Below are positions 44,806 to 56,698 of a stretch of 64,000 nucleotides of DNA, piece by piece. The translations under genes and the position numbers were made by a program. The notes beneath the pieces were generated by a model, which saw nothing but the letters and a program-made list of their open reading frames with translations, searched no databases and was not told the origin of the DNA. Position 1 is the stretch's first letter; each line of letters opens with the position of its first letter. This DNA is from Ahaetulla prasina (lineage: Eukaryota; Chordata; Lepidosauria; Squamata; Colubridae): the NCBI RefSeq assembly GCF_028640845.1, contig NC_080546.1, positions 76,998,697-77,062,696 on the forward strand. Direction: 5' to 3'.

Positions 44806-44875
44806 GCCTTATTTATTAACAGATGTTTTCTATTTGTACTTTATTTCTGAATTCTTTTTATTCTTTTTATATATC

Positions 44876-45421
44876 TGTTGTGTCTACGCCCCCCAAGCTA
44901 GCCCTCCTGCCAGAAAGTGACTTGGAGCTGGGCCTGCTGCCAGAAAGTGACTTGGACAGTGAGGGGGAAGGGCCGTCAGGACTTACCTTGGGAGCACCGG
45001 CTTCCCTGGCTCAGCTCCAGGAGTCAGAAACAGGCCAGGTGGAAGAGATAATGAGGCCTCCGTCCCCTGACTCTTTCCCCCCCCCAGGCCACGCCTGCAG
45101 ACCCAGCTGATGGCAATCAGGCTGGGTTAAACCCTAGGTTTCGTAGGCAGGAGAGGAGGGAACAACAGAAGCAGGGGTGGGGCAGGCCCAGGAAGTGCTG
45201 AGTCATGGAGCCACACCCCACAGGATATAAAAGGCAGCGAGAGCTGCTGTGTCTCTTTGTAACAGGCAAATCCACTAAGAGTTGAAGTTTGTTTCTAGGT
45301 GACTCACCAGCGTCGTGGAAGATAACGGAGGCTCTTGGCAGACGCTGGCTATTCTGCTGCCAGAGCTGATAGTGCCAGCTAATTAAGCCATCACTCGGAC
45401 GGAGGCGAGGGAGGACAGACA
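44876..45421 (+). mobile_element. Solo LTR, family A, 546 bp, perfect 5-bp TSD
   Basis: TGTTGTGTCTACG...GGACAGACA with atatc on both sides (44871-44875 and 45422-45426). The U3 frame has two copies of LLPESDLELG/LLPESDLDSEG, then acidic QVEEIMRPPSPDSF, a frame break near 45110, and basic PRFRRQERREQQKQGWGRP. About 30 bp further lie ccacaccccacaggatataa (CACCC and TATA). The R-U5 part follows. No internal region is present. Confidence 0.9.
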
Positions 45422-45595
45422 ATATCTTTCCTCTTGTTGTTCATACAGTTTTTCTAAATTGTTTATTTAAAAAATAAAAAAACAGTTTTTGATTTGGTAA
45501 AAAAAAATAATGTCGGAAATAAATTGCATCTGTATGATTGCAATGTGTTCTTCATGAGGCTATCCTTGAATATCATTTAAAAGCTTCAGCTAGTG

Positions 45596-46348
45596 TAGGG
45601 GTCACCAACCTTTCGGAACTCAGGGACAACTAAATTCATAATTTTAAATCCCGCGGACCACTAATATGATCTGCCTAATGACCGGCTGGGTGGGCGTGCC
45701 TAAGTGGTCATGTGACTGGGTGGGCATGGCCAACTTGATGTCACTCACATGGAGAGGCACCTTGCCAGCCTCTACTTGCCCCTCCCCTCCCAGCCACGCC
45801 TCTCCTCTCCGAAGCTCCTTAGGACCCCAACAGAAAGCAGTTGTTGGAGCTAAACAGCCACCACAAGTAAGAGTTGGCAAAAGAGCTCTGTTCAAATTGG
45901 ATCTGACTGAGAAGGAGGCTCAGCAGAAGCACCTCACTGAGTACTACAAGCATAGGCTTTTCAAGCCAAGGAAAGACCTGCAGGAGTGCAAGGCCAGGTA
46001 CAGGCTCCTGGGCGCTCAGCGGGTTGAGATGGTTAGCCAGTTCCAGGCCATGATGCAGTCCCACTGGAATGAGGCCCTCTGGCTCTTCACCACCAGCAAT
46101 GCTTCCCTCCAGCTTCAGCCAAAATCCTGCACCAGGAGGCCGAAGCAGACCCCAAGTCGGAATTTCTGTCCCTCTCTGACCCACACTAAAAGACCCCAAA
46201 GTGGGGAGACTCTCTCGAGCAACACAAATGTTCACTGCCCGTATCTGTCCCAAGGGCTGTAGTTTGATTTAATGCAATATAAAAAATGCAAATAATTTTT
46301 CCGTGGACCACCAAAATTTTCTCGTGGACCACCAGTTGGTGACTGCTG
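45596..46348. mobile_element. hAT-like element with captured coding-like segment, 753 bp, perfect TSD
   Basis: The ends are taggggtcaccaacctttc and agttggtgactgctg, with agctagtg on both sides (45588-45595 and 46349-46356). It is the most complete of three family members (others at 19339 and 63546, opposite strand). The middle carries a + strand frame described in the next entry. Confidence 0.9.
45882..46260 (+). pseudogene. Captured coiled-coil-like coding segment inside a hAT element
   Basis: The + frame reads LFKLDLTEKEAQQKHLTEYY, KHRLFKPRKDLQECKARYRL, GAQRVEMVSQFQAMMQSHWN, EALWLF. It is charged and heptad-like, with high coding-style complexity. The same frame is recognisable in the copies at 19.6 kb and 63.8 kb, each with its own damage. 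I do not recognise the donor gene. No transposase motif is visible. Confidence 0.6.
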
Positions 46349-46619
46349 AGCTAGTGCACAAATAATTACTTGTGTGGGCATACAAAAACTTGCTCACTAC
46401 TCCAACAGCTGCTTTGGCTGCCAATTAGATTTTGGGTGAAGTTTACTTTGTAAATTGTTTGGTAATTGTTTACTTTGTAAAAAGTTGGCTATCTGGGTTC
46501 ACAACGAAAATTGTGGACTGTTGAGCAGAGTACCCTACACATGAAAACAACTGAGACTGGTTGTATACAATAACAGTCACTTGCAGACAAACTGGGGTTT
46601 GATAATCCTTTACTTTTAG

Positions 46620-47200
46620 GGAAAAAGTAAGGGCTTCAGTTAGTCCAGAATGCGGCTGCGCGGGTGATAGAGGGAGCCCCTCGTGGCTCCCGTGTGACAC
46701 CTATCCTGCGCAGACTGCACTGGCTACCTGTGGCCTTCCGGGTGCGCTTCAAGGTGCTGGTGACAATCTTTAAAGCGCTCCATGGCATAGGGCCGGGCTA
46801 TTTACGGGACCGCCTACTGCTACCAAATACCTCTCACCGACCCGTGCGCTCTCACAGGGAGGGACTCCTCAGGGTGCCGTCAGCTAGGCAGTGCCGTCTG
46901 GCGACACCCAGGGGAAGGGCCTTCTCTGTGGGGGCTCCCACCCTCTGGAACGAACTCCCTCCAGGACTTCGTCAACTTCCGGACCTCCGAACCTTTCGTC
47001 GCGAGCTTAAAACACACCTATTCATCTGCGCGGGACTGGATTAGATTTTAAAAAATTGGTTTTAAGGGGTTTTTATTATTTATATTGTTTTAAAAATTAG
47101 GCTATAGAATAAGTTTTTTAATTGTTGTTTTTAATCTGTATTTATATGTGTTTTAACTGCCTGTGAACCGCCCTGAGTCCTTAGGGAGATAGGGCGGTAT
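46620..47200 (+). pseudogene. L2 LINE ORF2 C-terminus and 3' UTR
   Basis: The 126-aa frame (46664-47044) carries the L2 tail: ILRRLHWLPVAFRVRFKVLV, IFKALHGIGPGYL, RAFSVGAPTLWNELPPGLRQ, FRRELKTHLF. The stop at 47044 is followed by a UTR ending gaaccgccctgagtccttag and ggcggtatataaatataaat. That 3' end is the one copied by the local L2-tailed SINEs. The copy is 5' truncated but its frame is well kept. Confidence 0.93.
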
Positions 47201-47320
<120 letters not shown>

Positions 47321-49027
47321 GGCAAAGTCATAGTCCAAAAACAATTCCAGGTCATACACATATAAAGTAGTCAGTCAGTCTTCTTACCAATGTAGACTTG
47401 CAAAACAAACAAGGTCTTCTTTCAGTTCGGCAAAACACAGTTCAATTCACAATAGTCAGAATCTTGAGGAATCAGTAACTAGCCATGATCAAGCAATGAT
47501 CATAAAGCTCAAATATACAGTTGCAGTATGTCTTCAGCTTACAATGCTGTACCATCTCTGTAGATTCTCCAACAAGCCATAATTTAGTAGTCCTTTTATA
47601 CATTGGCTACAGAGCTCAACCAATCAGGATGCTTGCATGATGCAGCGCAGCCTTAAAGCAATATCATGCCTTTCTACAAACATACATAGTTAGTTTATAT
47701 ATTGCCTGGCCAACTAGTTAGGCAAATAACAATTTCCTGACAAGTTGCATAGTATAGGCCAGGAATATTTTTGAAATTGCCTGCTCCAATTCTTACTGAA
47801 CTTAGTGTTGTTAGGGACAGAGAGAGTGCTTTGGTACAAACCATGAAAAAATACAATCTGCAGGAATTCAATTAGGATGGAGGTACCAAGGTGAATGCCA
47901 TCTATAGCTCCTCCTCTGAAATAGCCTAGGCATAAATATTCAATCTTTATTAGATTTATATCCTTGATTTCTTGTAAGGCAATCAGTAATTGCAACCTAA
48001 AGCAGCACATCAATGGAAGAAAGTAAATAAAAAGTTTGTACATGAATTAATTAAGTTTTGCAATGATGATTTTTTATTCATCACCAACGGCTATTTTAAG
48101 TAACATTAATGCAGACGCTACCCAAGCCTAGATTACCAATATTATTCGTATTGATTTATTAACACAGTTTTACAAAATGCCTATTAAAACCAGATTGGCT
48201 ACAAAGTAGAAAACAGACATGAAAGACATGCAATCTTCCAAGCGGAGATTGGAGAAGAGATTGTGGATTATTGATACCTTCTGCACAGATTTATAAAATT
48301 AAAAACACTCCCACGATAACAAGATTTGACGCAGTAGATTCAGTATATGTGCAAGTGACAACCTGAGGAATTATGAGAAAAGATAAGAAACATAGGGGGG
48401 GAAAAAACCCCAGGAATTTCAAAGAAGAAAAGATATAAGTAGCTTTCAAAACAAGCTTTGAAGACACCAAAGTAGAGAGAGAGGATTAAAGCCCTGGACA
48501 ATAAAAAGGACATAAAACTGAATGCAACATTTGACATTAAAAAAAATGTATAAGAAAAAGATGTTTTAATCAAACATTTCAACAAACAGGAAAATAAGAA
48601 GAAAGGGGGGAGGGGGAATGTGCTTTAAAGATCAGAGAAACCACACTAAATTTAAAGCTTCATAGGAATACTCAACAGCAATCATAAGCAAGATCTAATA
48701 TGGCAAATGAGGTTAAAAAAGATGAAATAGTGAAACCATTTAGAAAAGAGATTATAGAATGACAGACATATTTGTAGGAAATAAAATATTCATGGAAATG
48801 ACTCCATTAGAAGGCAAATATGAGAGGATTTATAAAAAAACACAGCTGTCTGCTAGAAAAGCACCAGATGAAATACCTGTTCAATATTTTGGTTAACGTC
48901 TTTCCTAAGAGAAAAAAATAAAAACCAGGCAGGATTAACTGATAAAAACATAGTTAAGGAATGCCTCTTTACTTTGAAGGAGTTTAAATCTTCAGAGTCA
49001 AAATAATTTCCCTCTAGCATACTGAAG
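47321..49027. other. 1.7 kb of unique AT-rich DNA, no gene seen
   Basis: No repeat ends are visible. Frames of 81-109 aa (for example 47714-48043 minus) are not recognisable as any protein. Confidence 0.45.
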
Positions 49028-49035
49028 AAATTAAC

Positions 49036-49347
49036 CAGAGGTAGGTTTCAGCAGGTTCTGACCAGTTCTGGAGAACCAGTAGCAGAAATTTTGAGTAGTT
49101 CGGAGAACTGGTAAATACCACCTCTGTCTGGCCCTATCTATTCGCTGCCTCCTGAGTCCCAGATGATCAGGAAGAGATGGGGATTTTGCAGTATCCTTCC
49201 CCTGGAGTGGGGAGGAAATGGAGATTTTGCAGTATCCTTCTCCTGGAGTGGGGTGGGAATGGAGATTTTACAGTATCCTCCCCCTGCCACACCCAGCAAG
49301 CCACACCCACAGAACCGGTAGTAAAAAAAAATTGAAACCCATCACTG
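49036..49347. mobile_element. hAT-like element, 312 bp, three internal repeats
   Basis: CAGAGGTAGGTTTCAGC...TTGAAACCCATCACTG. Flanks aaattaac (49028-49035) and gaactaac (49348-49355) match 6 of 8. Three ggattttgcagtatccttc-type units follow in tandem. Confidence 0.85.
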
Positions 49348-49355
49348 GAACTAAC

Positions 49356-50474
49356 TGATAATTGGCCAAATACTAACATATTACTTTTGAGAATTCTGGA
49401 TAACAGAAGAAGTGATGGCAGGAGAGAAAATATCCCATATTTTAAAATGAGGGAGCGGAAGGAAGGGGATAGGAAAAAGAAACTTCAGTCTATTCAGTAT
49501 GAAATTGATATCTGGATGATTGTAAAGTAGAATATAAACAGATCAGCCTGTAAGTAATTCTAAAGCATTCTGAAGTGATTACCAGAAATCAGCAAAGATT
49601 TGTCAAGAACAATTTTTGATCATCTTTTGATTGGGTAAGAAGATCTTTAACAAAGAAAGGAAATACTACAAATACTGTATCTTTTGATTTCAGCAACAGA
49701 ATACCATATTCTTTGCTGATCAACAAGATATTTAAAGGGTTGGACCTTGGATGCTAGATAGTCAGCCAATTGATAAGCCTACTCAAAGAATGCACTTCAG
49801 TGATTCTTCATTAAATTGGGGAATCATATTAGTGATCAATCTTCGGTCGTGTGCCCATCAATATTTTCCTGAATGATTTAGAGGACAAGGTGATTGAGAT
49901 GTGTATTCAATTTACATATGAAAAATAAACTTGAGGAAGCTAATTCATTGGACAAGCTGATTAATATCTGGAAGACCAAAAACAAAATTATAATATTTTT
50001 TCCATTAAAATTGGTCTAAAATTGTCTAAAAAGAAATGGTCAAAAAGTGATGAAATGAAATGTAACGATATCAGGCGCATTCAAATTTCTTCCCTTACGA
50101 AACAAAGTGGATGGGGAATACTCAGCACAGTAAGTAAGGAATAGTTTTGAAAAGTCTTCTTAATTGATTACAAATGGAATATGAGTCAGCAATGTTATAC
50201 AGCTGCAAAAAAAGAAATGTATGTTAGTTTGAATCATCAAGTTTAATCTTTCAAGGTTAGAAAGACCCGGTAAATTGTTCCGTTTTATTCTTTTTCATTG
50301 AGACTTCACATCGAGTACTCTATCCAGTTCTGGGCACTGCACTTTAAAAAGGAATTTGTGAAACTGTGTACTATTCTTTTCCCAAGGATCTTATCAACAT
50401 GTCCTTGGAGATAAAATACTATTTTTGCATTACTGACTCCAGCAAAATCTTGCTGGGGATCTATGGGGAACATA
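49356..50474. other. No recognisable feature
   Basis: Unique-looking AT-rich DNA. Confidence 0.4.
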
Positions 50475-50486
50475 GTGAAATCAATA

Positions 50487-50833
50487 AAAAAGTAAAGGTT
50501 CCCCTCGCACATATGTGCTAGTCGTTCCTGACTCTAGGGGGTGGTGCTCATCTCCGTTTCAAAGCTGAAGAGCCAGTGCTGTCTGAAGACGTTTCCACGT
50601 TCATGTGGCTGCCATGACTAAACGCCAAAGGCTCACGGAATGCTGTTACCTTCCCACCAAAGGTGGTCCCTATTTTTCTACTTGTATTTTTTACATTCTT
50701 TCAAACTGCTAGGTTGGCAGAAGCTGGGACAAGGAACAGGAGCTCACCCCGTTATGCGGCACTAGGGATTCGAACTGCTGAACTGCCGACCTTTCAATCG
50801 ACAAGCTCAGTGTCTTAGCCGCTGAGGCACTGT
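50487..50833 (-). mobile_element. Sauria-type tRNA SINE, antisense, full length
   Basis: A perfect 12-bp TSD, gtgaaatcaata, lies at 50475-50486 and 50834-50845. The + strand runs aaaaagtaaaggttcccctc to the antisense tRNA head gtgtcttagccgctgaggc. Confidence 0.92.
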
Positions 50834-51020
50834 GTGAAATCAATAGTCTTGACAAAAATCTGTTTATTTTTCTGTGGTAAAGAACACATGACCATCACAA
50901 TTGATGAACTGTAACTCTCAACAACTCCAGCTACCCTGGCCTAAGATGGTGTATGCTGGAGTTGTAGATTACTTGGTCATGTATTCCCTACTTTTTTTAA
51001 GAAAATGCAAATAGGTGGTA

Positions 51021-51385
51021 CCGTATATACTCGAGTATAAGCCGAGTTTTTCAGCACGTTTTTTGTGCTGAAAAACGTCCCCTCGGCTTATACTCGAGTA
51101 TATACGGCTTATACTCGAGGTTTTTTTTTCGTTTTTCACATTATACCGGCCGGTAGCGAACTTGGCGGGCTTTGCTTTAGCGGGGAAGCCCTGCCGGTGC
51201 AGTGAGAGGGCGGGGCGGGGGAGCCGCCAGCCTTCTCGGCCGAGGGAGGGAGGGTTTCGCCGACCGGTAGGTGCCTCATTTCCCACCCTCGGCTTATACT
51301 CGAGTCCCCAGTTTACCCCAGTTTTTGGGGTAAAATTGGGGACCTCGGCTTATACTCGGATCGGCTTATATTCGAGTATATACGG
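51021..51385. mobile_element. MITE with 26-bp palindromic ends and GC-rich core, TA-flanked
   Basis: It starts CCGTATATACTCGAGTATAA and ends TTCGAGTATATACGG, with TA on both sides (51019-51020 and 51386-51387), as in Tc1/mariner-type elements. The left end is itself a hairpin: 51021-51046 is perfectly complementary to 51082-51107. A second hairpin, cagcacg/gtgctg, lies inside it. The core 51140-51280 is very GC- and CpG-rich, unlike the surrounding DNA. Confidence 0.85.
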
Positions 51386-51387
51386 TA

Positions 51388-52599
51388 TTTCTTTCACTTT
51401 TATCCAATCTATGGATAAGGACACAAATTTTGGTGAAATCAAACAAGGCCAATAGAAATTGCCTCTAACATCTCCTTCTGTATGTGTATGTATATGGAAG
51501 GAGAGAGGGAGTGCCAGAATTATATGACTAATGACTAATTACTAAGTGAAATGTCAAAAAGGAAATATATATATATATATGGCATTTATCTTAGATCTAT
51601 ACAAGCATCATATACACATGAGTAATCTGTTTTATGGGACTGCAGGAGAACAAAATTATGCTACAATAGAAATCTACCATGGGTTGAATCATTCAAAGGA
51701 CTAATGTTACATGATGTGGTACTGGGTCTAATAATATGCTTTTATATTAATCAGCTAACCAAATATAATTCTTTAATTTTGGAAATGAGTAGCATATAAA
51801 ACTCTAGATATCTCATTTGTTGTAAACATACCTGCTCACAAGTAAAAGGGCCTGATTCCATTAAGTTGTATTTGTAAAATAGGAGAATTAATGATAACAT
51901 ATTTATGCAACATTTAATATGGTCGGAAGCAAAATACAAATCTGTTCAGCCTTCCTCTCAACAGCTGCTAGCTGCTAAATGAAATATTTGTAATATGACT
52001 ACGCTCATTTAAAAACAACTTGATCATTTGTTGTTGTTAACTAAGAACAAAGCAGCCTGTGGAAATAATAACAAGGTACACGTATTCTTCCAAAACAGTT
52101 AAAATTGTCTTGAACAATATTATGGACATTAAGACATCACTTTTTCTTGGCATTCCAGCCGAAATGATATATTTGCAAAGGCTATTAACAGTCACCACCC
52201 CATCTGCTTTATATAAGTGATTTATTGTAGTTATATCTTATTTCCCTCCCTTCTTTTACAAGGCATGTTTTTCATAGACTTAACCTCCCTACTGATATTT
52301 TTCTGAAATATTTCTTTAGTACATCAAATATAATTTTAGCATAGCCTAAGAGGGCACAATTTATGATCCATAAAGCTGAAGATGACTCACTGGTTAGATA
52401 TTATGGAGCCACCTTGAGTATTTATGCACAACTATGTATATGTGCACAACTAAGTTCTAACTAAGCAGCTGAAACTAGAGTTTTGAGCTACCACATACGG
52501 TTTATGAATTTTATTCACAATCTATTGAACTGCAACATGTGCAGGATGTTTAATTTTCCATGTCCTGTATTATAACTTAGCAGAGACATCACCCTGCCA
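51388..52599. other. No recognisable feature
   Basis: Unique-looking AT-rich DNA with a short (AT)n near 51570. Confidence 0.4.
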
Positions 52600-52795
52600 A
52601 CAAAAGTGTGTATAGTCAAGGCTATGGTTTTCCCAGTTGCATTGTATGGCTCTGAAAGTTGGACCATAAGAAAGGCTGAGTGCCAAAAAATTAAGGCCTT
52701 TGAACTCTTGTGCTGGAGAAGACTCCTGTGAGTCCCTTGGACTGCAAAGCGAACAAACAAATCAGTCCTAGAGGAGATCAGCCTATCTTGCAACT
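52600..52795 (+). pseudogene. BovB (RTE) LINE ORF2 fragment
   Basis: The text gttgcattgtatggctctga, gttggaccataagaaaggct, tggagaagactcctgtgagt and cctagaggagatcagcct follows the BovB C-terminal coding region and overlaps the stretch seen at 33935-34045. Reading is broken and both ends are truncated. Confidence 0.88.
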
Positions 52796-53484
52796 AATTT
52801 GGAAACCACTGGAAAAAATACCTATAAAATGTGAAATTAGGTGAGTGTATTTTTTTAAAAAAAATCTTAATTAATTATTACAATGAAACATTTTAGTTCA
52901 GATGCATTAATACTTCAGAAAATGTTTAAATAAGATTGGATGGCAATCATAGTGTTACTGAAAAAGTAATTGGGAATTTAAAACATGATCTACTTTTTGT
53001 CTTGTTATTGTTATATTTTTATTGAAATCAGTAGGAATATAACTTTGGATTGTATGTTAAAAATGCATACAGTATTTCTGCTTGGTTAAATTCCCATCAA
53101 TTTTAATTCTTCATATGATCAAGAACTGGCATGTTTTGAGAATGGTGAACCTCCAAAATAATTGCTGTGCAACACCGGAAGGATAAATCTATATCTCATT
53201 TGTAGCAATGGATTGTTGATTTGTGTTTTTCTCTCCGCATTTGAATTACAGTTTTGGATTTTGTTTTTTATTACAAAGAGACAAGGAAGAAAACTTTCGA
53301 ATGAATTGGCATATTATTAATACTATCACAAGTATGTACTTTGTACATAATAGTATAGCCTTTATTGTCATGGTACATCATATACACAACGAACTTGGTT
53401 ATTAATTGGTTAATTAGTTTAATATAAAGAAAACCATTCTGTTTAAAATCTAAATCCTGTTGGATTGCCAATGTTGGTTTAGCT
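52796..53484. other. No recognisable feature
   Basis: Unique-looking AT-rich DNA. Confidence 0.4.
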
Positions 53485-53560
53485 CAGGGTTTCTCAACCT
53501 TGGTGACTTTAAGATCTGTGGACTTCAACTCCCAGAATTCCCCGGCAGCTGTGTCAACTG
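53485..53560. mobile_element. Palindromic hAT-like MITE, left half only
   Basis: cagggtttctcaaccttggt, gactttaagatctgtggact and tcaactcccagaattcc match the family at 5939 and 59904. The right arm is lost. Confidence 0.7.
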
Positions 53561-53836
53561 GAGTCTCTGACTGATCTTCAAATGTTGCCCTAAGGCGAAG
53601 CATTGCAGGAATCCGAGCAGAGGGAGTATCCCCTTTCCTGCATTAGTGGGGTGGGGTGGTAAGACTGAGCCCATTGGGCTAAGAGCTGAAAGTTCTTGTT
53701 TTCCAGAAACACTCTTGTTCTACACACCCTTACTCCCTCCCCCTTTTCTAGCTTTGGTGCTAGAAGCAAAACCATTTTATTTAGCGTCAGTCCTTAACCC
53801 CTATTTGTGAGACAAAAAAGAATCTTATAGCTTAGA

Positions 53837-54284
53837 GCAGTGTTGGCAAACCTTTTCAGCACCGAGCGCCAAATTGGGAGAGTGAGCATGTGCGCGGGGG
53901 AGCGGTGGCAACTAGAAGAGCAGCTCCCCAGTGCGCATGTGTGGGAACACCAGAAATCAGAAGAGCAGCTGAGCTTCCGGATTCCAAAGTGCTCATGCGT
54001 GCTGGTCACATAGTCTTCTGGTTTCTGGCACGCATGTGCATGCAAAGACCAGCTGGCCGGCATACATGCATGTGCCGGAAACTGGAAACTCAGCTTCCCA
54101 GCACGTGCATGTGTGCCAGGGAGCTGGTCTTCTGGTTTCCACCGCTCCCCCACCCATGAAGACCAGCTGGCCAGTGTGCATGTGTGCATCGGAACCCGGA
54201 AGAGCAACAGGTGACAGCTGGTGTGCCCCGAGAAATGGTTCTGTGTGCCACTACTGGCACGCGTGCCATAGGTTCTCTATTACG
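53837..54284. mobile_element. hAT-like element, ~448 bp, with internal CATGTG/GCATGC-rich repeats
   Basis: The left end is gcagtgttggcaaaccttt. The right end is ggcacgcgtgccataggttc then tctattacg. The TSD is agcttaga (53829-53836) and ggcttaga (54285-54292), 7 of 8. The interior repeats gaccagctggcc and tgcatgtg units many times, which produces long meaningless frames on both strands. Confidence 0.82.
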
Positions 54285-54292
54285 GGCTTAGA

Positions 54293-54759
54293 ATTTATTG
54301 ACAAGTGCAAAAGAAAGAAATAAAAAGAACGAAATAAGATTAAAAATGAAATAAATTCTAAAGTGTTACCCCCTGGCTGTTACAGTTTATGTGTGGCTAA
54401 GGAAATTAGGCTTCTCGCTCCCCATCCTTTGGAGGTAGACAAAGCTCACAAGTGATGAATAAACAAGTTTATTTTTTAAAAGAAAGAAAAAGTGAAGATG
54501 CAAACCTACACCTTGAGACTGGAGGTAAAACCATTCCATGGGAAAAGAGATTAAAATACCGTGCTGCTAAAATTAGTCCCATAGAAAGCTATAGGAGAGA
54601 AAATGAGATTCTAGACAGGGACAAGGTGATAAATTTGCTAATAGCACAGCAGCAACTCTGAAGGAAAAATACACCAGATTGTATAAAGCAACCATAATTC
54701 ACTGAGGATGTACAGAAAGTAAAAATTTCAGAGAACAATAAATATCAAAGACTATAAAG
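54293..54759. other. No recognisable feature
   Basis: A-rich unique-looking DNA. A 69-aa frame at 54452-54661 is lysine/glutamate-rich and not recognisable. Confidence 0.4.
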
Positions 54760-54764
54760 CTTAA

Positions 54765-55377
54765 TGTTGTGGTCTACCAGCAGCCTGTAGAGTTGGAAGC
54801 AGAGTCGGATAGTGAAGAGGCTGGGGATGACCATGGGCCAGTCCTGGAGTCTGGGGAAGTCTCGGATGAGGGCTCTGCGTTGGAGGCAGAGAATGGGCCA
54901 TCTGGGAGATACATGCTGCCTCCGGACCTCCAGAGTCGGACCTCAGTGAGGCAGAGGAACAAGGAGAGCCTGTTCCCAGTGCATGCATGTGCAGAGCTGC
55001 CAAAAGGCAAGAACAGCTAAAACAAAAGGGATGACTCAGGAGTAGGGCTGGGAGATGATTGGCCCCTCCCATAAGATTTAAAAGAGGTGCAAAGGCACAT
55101 GAGCCTTTGCAGGAAGCAACATTTGTTCATACAGTTCGGCTTAAAGCCTGAAGCTCTGTTTGATTCCGGACTTCATGTGGCTTTGACAATTAGGTCTTTG
55201 GCAGCCTATCAAGGGAGATAAAGGTGGGTGATTATCCCGAAGGACTCCTCCTGAAGGACTCTTTACAACTATTTGGGACTCATCTGTGAATGAACAGAAT
55301 TCACAGCTGTTGCAAATAAAAGAGGTTTTTGAGACTTCTCATGTGTTTTAATGACTCAGGAAGCCTAGGTCAGAACA
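54765..55377 (+). mobile_element. Solo LTR, family A, 613 bp, perfect 5-bp TSD
   Basis: TGTTGTGGTCTACC...GGTCAGAACA with cttaa on both sides (54760-54764 and 55378-55382). The U3 frame (54769-55020) has acidic AESDSEEAGDDHGPVLESGE, then the basic end CRAAKRQEQLKQKG with a premature stop. Downstream lie gattggcccctccc (CCAAT box), an ataagatttaaaagag TATA-like word, and an AATAAA signal (gcaaataaaagagg, about 55315). Confidence 0.9.
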
Positions 55378-55382
55378 CTTAA

Positions 55383-55739
55383 ATAGCTACACAGGCATTC
55401 CAAAATAAAGAAAATCTAACAGAATATTTCTAGCAAAACATTTGTGTTTATTTCAAACAAATGTTACTTGGGACAGCTTTCTTGATATCTCAGTTGTTCC
55501 CATATTTCTCCTCCCTGACGATTCCAGCCAGATAATGTCTAATACTGTTTTTCCCGCTCCTGGTTCCCACCTTATCCACTATTTTACCTTGTTCCTTTCT
55601 TTGAAGTTTGAATTTTAAAAATTTGAATTTTAAAAACAACAAAAGGGAGTAGCTGGGGAATCTCACTAGTGAGTGCACAGTTAAGCATCATGTCTCCAAT
55701 TTGTGACCAAGTCTTACAATAGTCAGTACCTAGTTGGTG
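55383..55739. other. No recognisable feature
   Basis: Unique-looking AT-rich DNA. Confidence 0.4.
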
Positions 55740-55895
55740 TAAGTTGCTGGTTTAGAAACCAGGAGTCTGTGAGTTCTAGGCCCTACTAGACATGGAAATT
55801 TCTGGGTGATTTTGGGTCAGTCAATCTCTACCCAACCCACCTGACAGGATTATTGTGGTGAGGTAAAATAGAAGGCAGGAGTATTAGATATATCT
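55740..55895 (+). mobile_element. tRNA-derived SINE (second type)
   Basis: agttgctggtttagaaacca, ggagtctgtgagttctaggc, gggtgattttgggtcagtc, and tagaaggcaggagtattaga. The head contains a recognisable B-box-like gagttctag word. Related to 37030-37225. Confidence 0.7.
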
Positions 55896-56315
55896 GCCAC
55901 TGTGATGAGTCCCCAGATGCTTCCTCAGATGCCTCTCCAAATGTCAGTTTGGAGGAGAATGAACACCAGGAGGGGAGTTGGTCAATGGCTCCGAGGCAGG
56001 ACTTGAGTGTACAAGTGAGGGGGAGTGGCTGACGGGAAAGAAACTAGAAGGGCAGCCAGCTGAGAGGAATTTGGCTGAAGCACAGCTGCAGCAGGACAGC
56101 TCTGAGGCTTCAGGTGGGAAAGCACACAGCTGCAGCCGGCCACTGATGAAGAAGAGGAACTGCCTTCTGCACCTGATCCAAGAACACACAGGAGAAAAGA
56201 CAGGTGCATCTAAGGCCAGCCTGATTACTCATGAGGAGGCAGACAGTCCGTCTTGATAGGCTGCATCACAAGCTGGCTATTTAGCACAGCAGATAGATGG
56301 AGACAATGCTGGGAA

Positions 56316-56454
56316 CAGAAGTGGTATTCAGCCGGTTTGTACCACCCATCTGCCTGGGCTTTATGCCGTCCTATTTAGGCACGGTTTTGAGGCTGGGTAC
56401 ATGCATGTGCACACAGGGTGAACCAGTGGTGATGAAATGGGAAACCCACCGCTG
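56316..56454. mobile_element. hAT-like MITE, 139 bp, perfect 8-bp TSD
   Basis: CAGAAGTGGTATTCAGCC...GAAACCCACCGCTG with gctgggaa on both sides (56308-56315 and 56455-56462). A short form of the element at 9609. Nested in LTR-C. Confidence 0.92.
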
Positions 56455-56469
56455 GCTGGGAACAATGTG

Positions 56470-56635
56470 TGTTGTGACCCAGGCCCAGGTAGGTAGTCGT
56501 AGATGCAATCAGTTCAAAAATAAACAGACTTTATTAGAACAGCTGAGAATTAACTCATTCTCAGCATAGTCCGAACTATTTCAAAACAAATTCTTCATAA
56601 CACAATTCTTCAGTCTAATAATAATAATAATAATA

Positions 56636-56698
<63 letters not shown>

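Noticed and set aside
47714..48043. 109-aa minus frame in unique DNA
   Set aside because: No recognisable motif, no splice context and AT-driven composition; length is within chance expectation for this base composition.
53794..54323. Cysteine/histidine-rich frames that could suggest a zinc protein or toxin
   Set aside because: They arise from internal tgcatgtg-type repeats of a hAT element with an 8-bp TSD; both strands and several frames are equally open.
56159..56220. C2H2 zinc-finger linker (HTGEKTG)
   Set aside because: The HTGEK phrase is in a frame without C..C/H..H spacing; another frame of this stretch reads the basic U3 motif of LTR-C.
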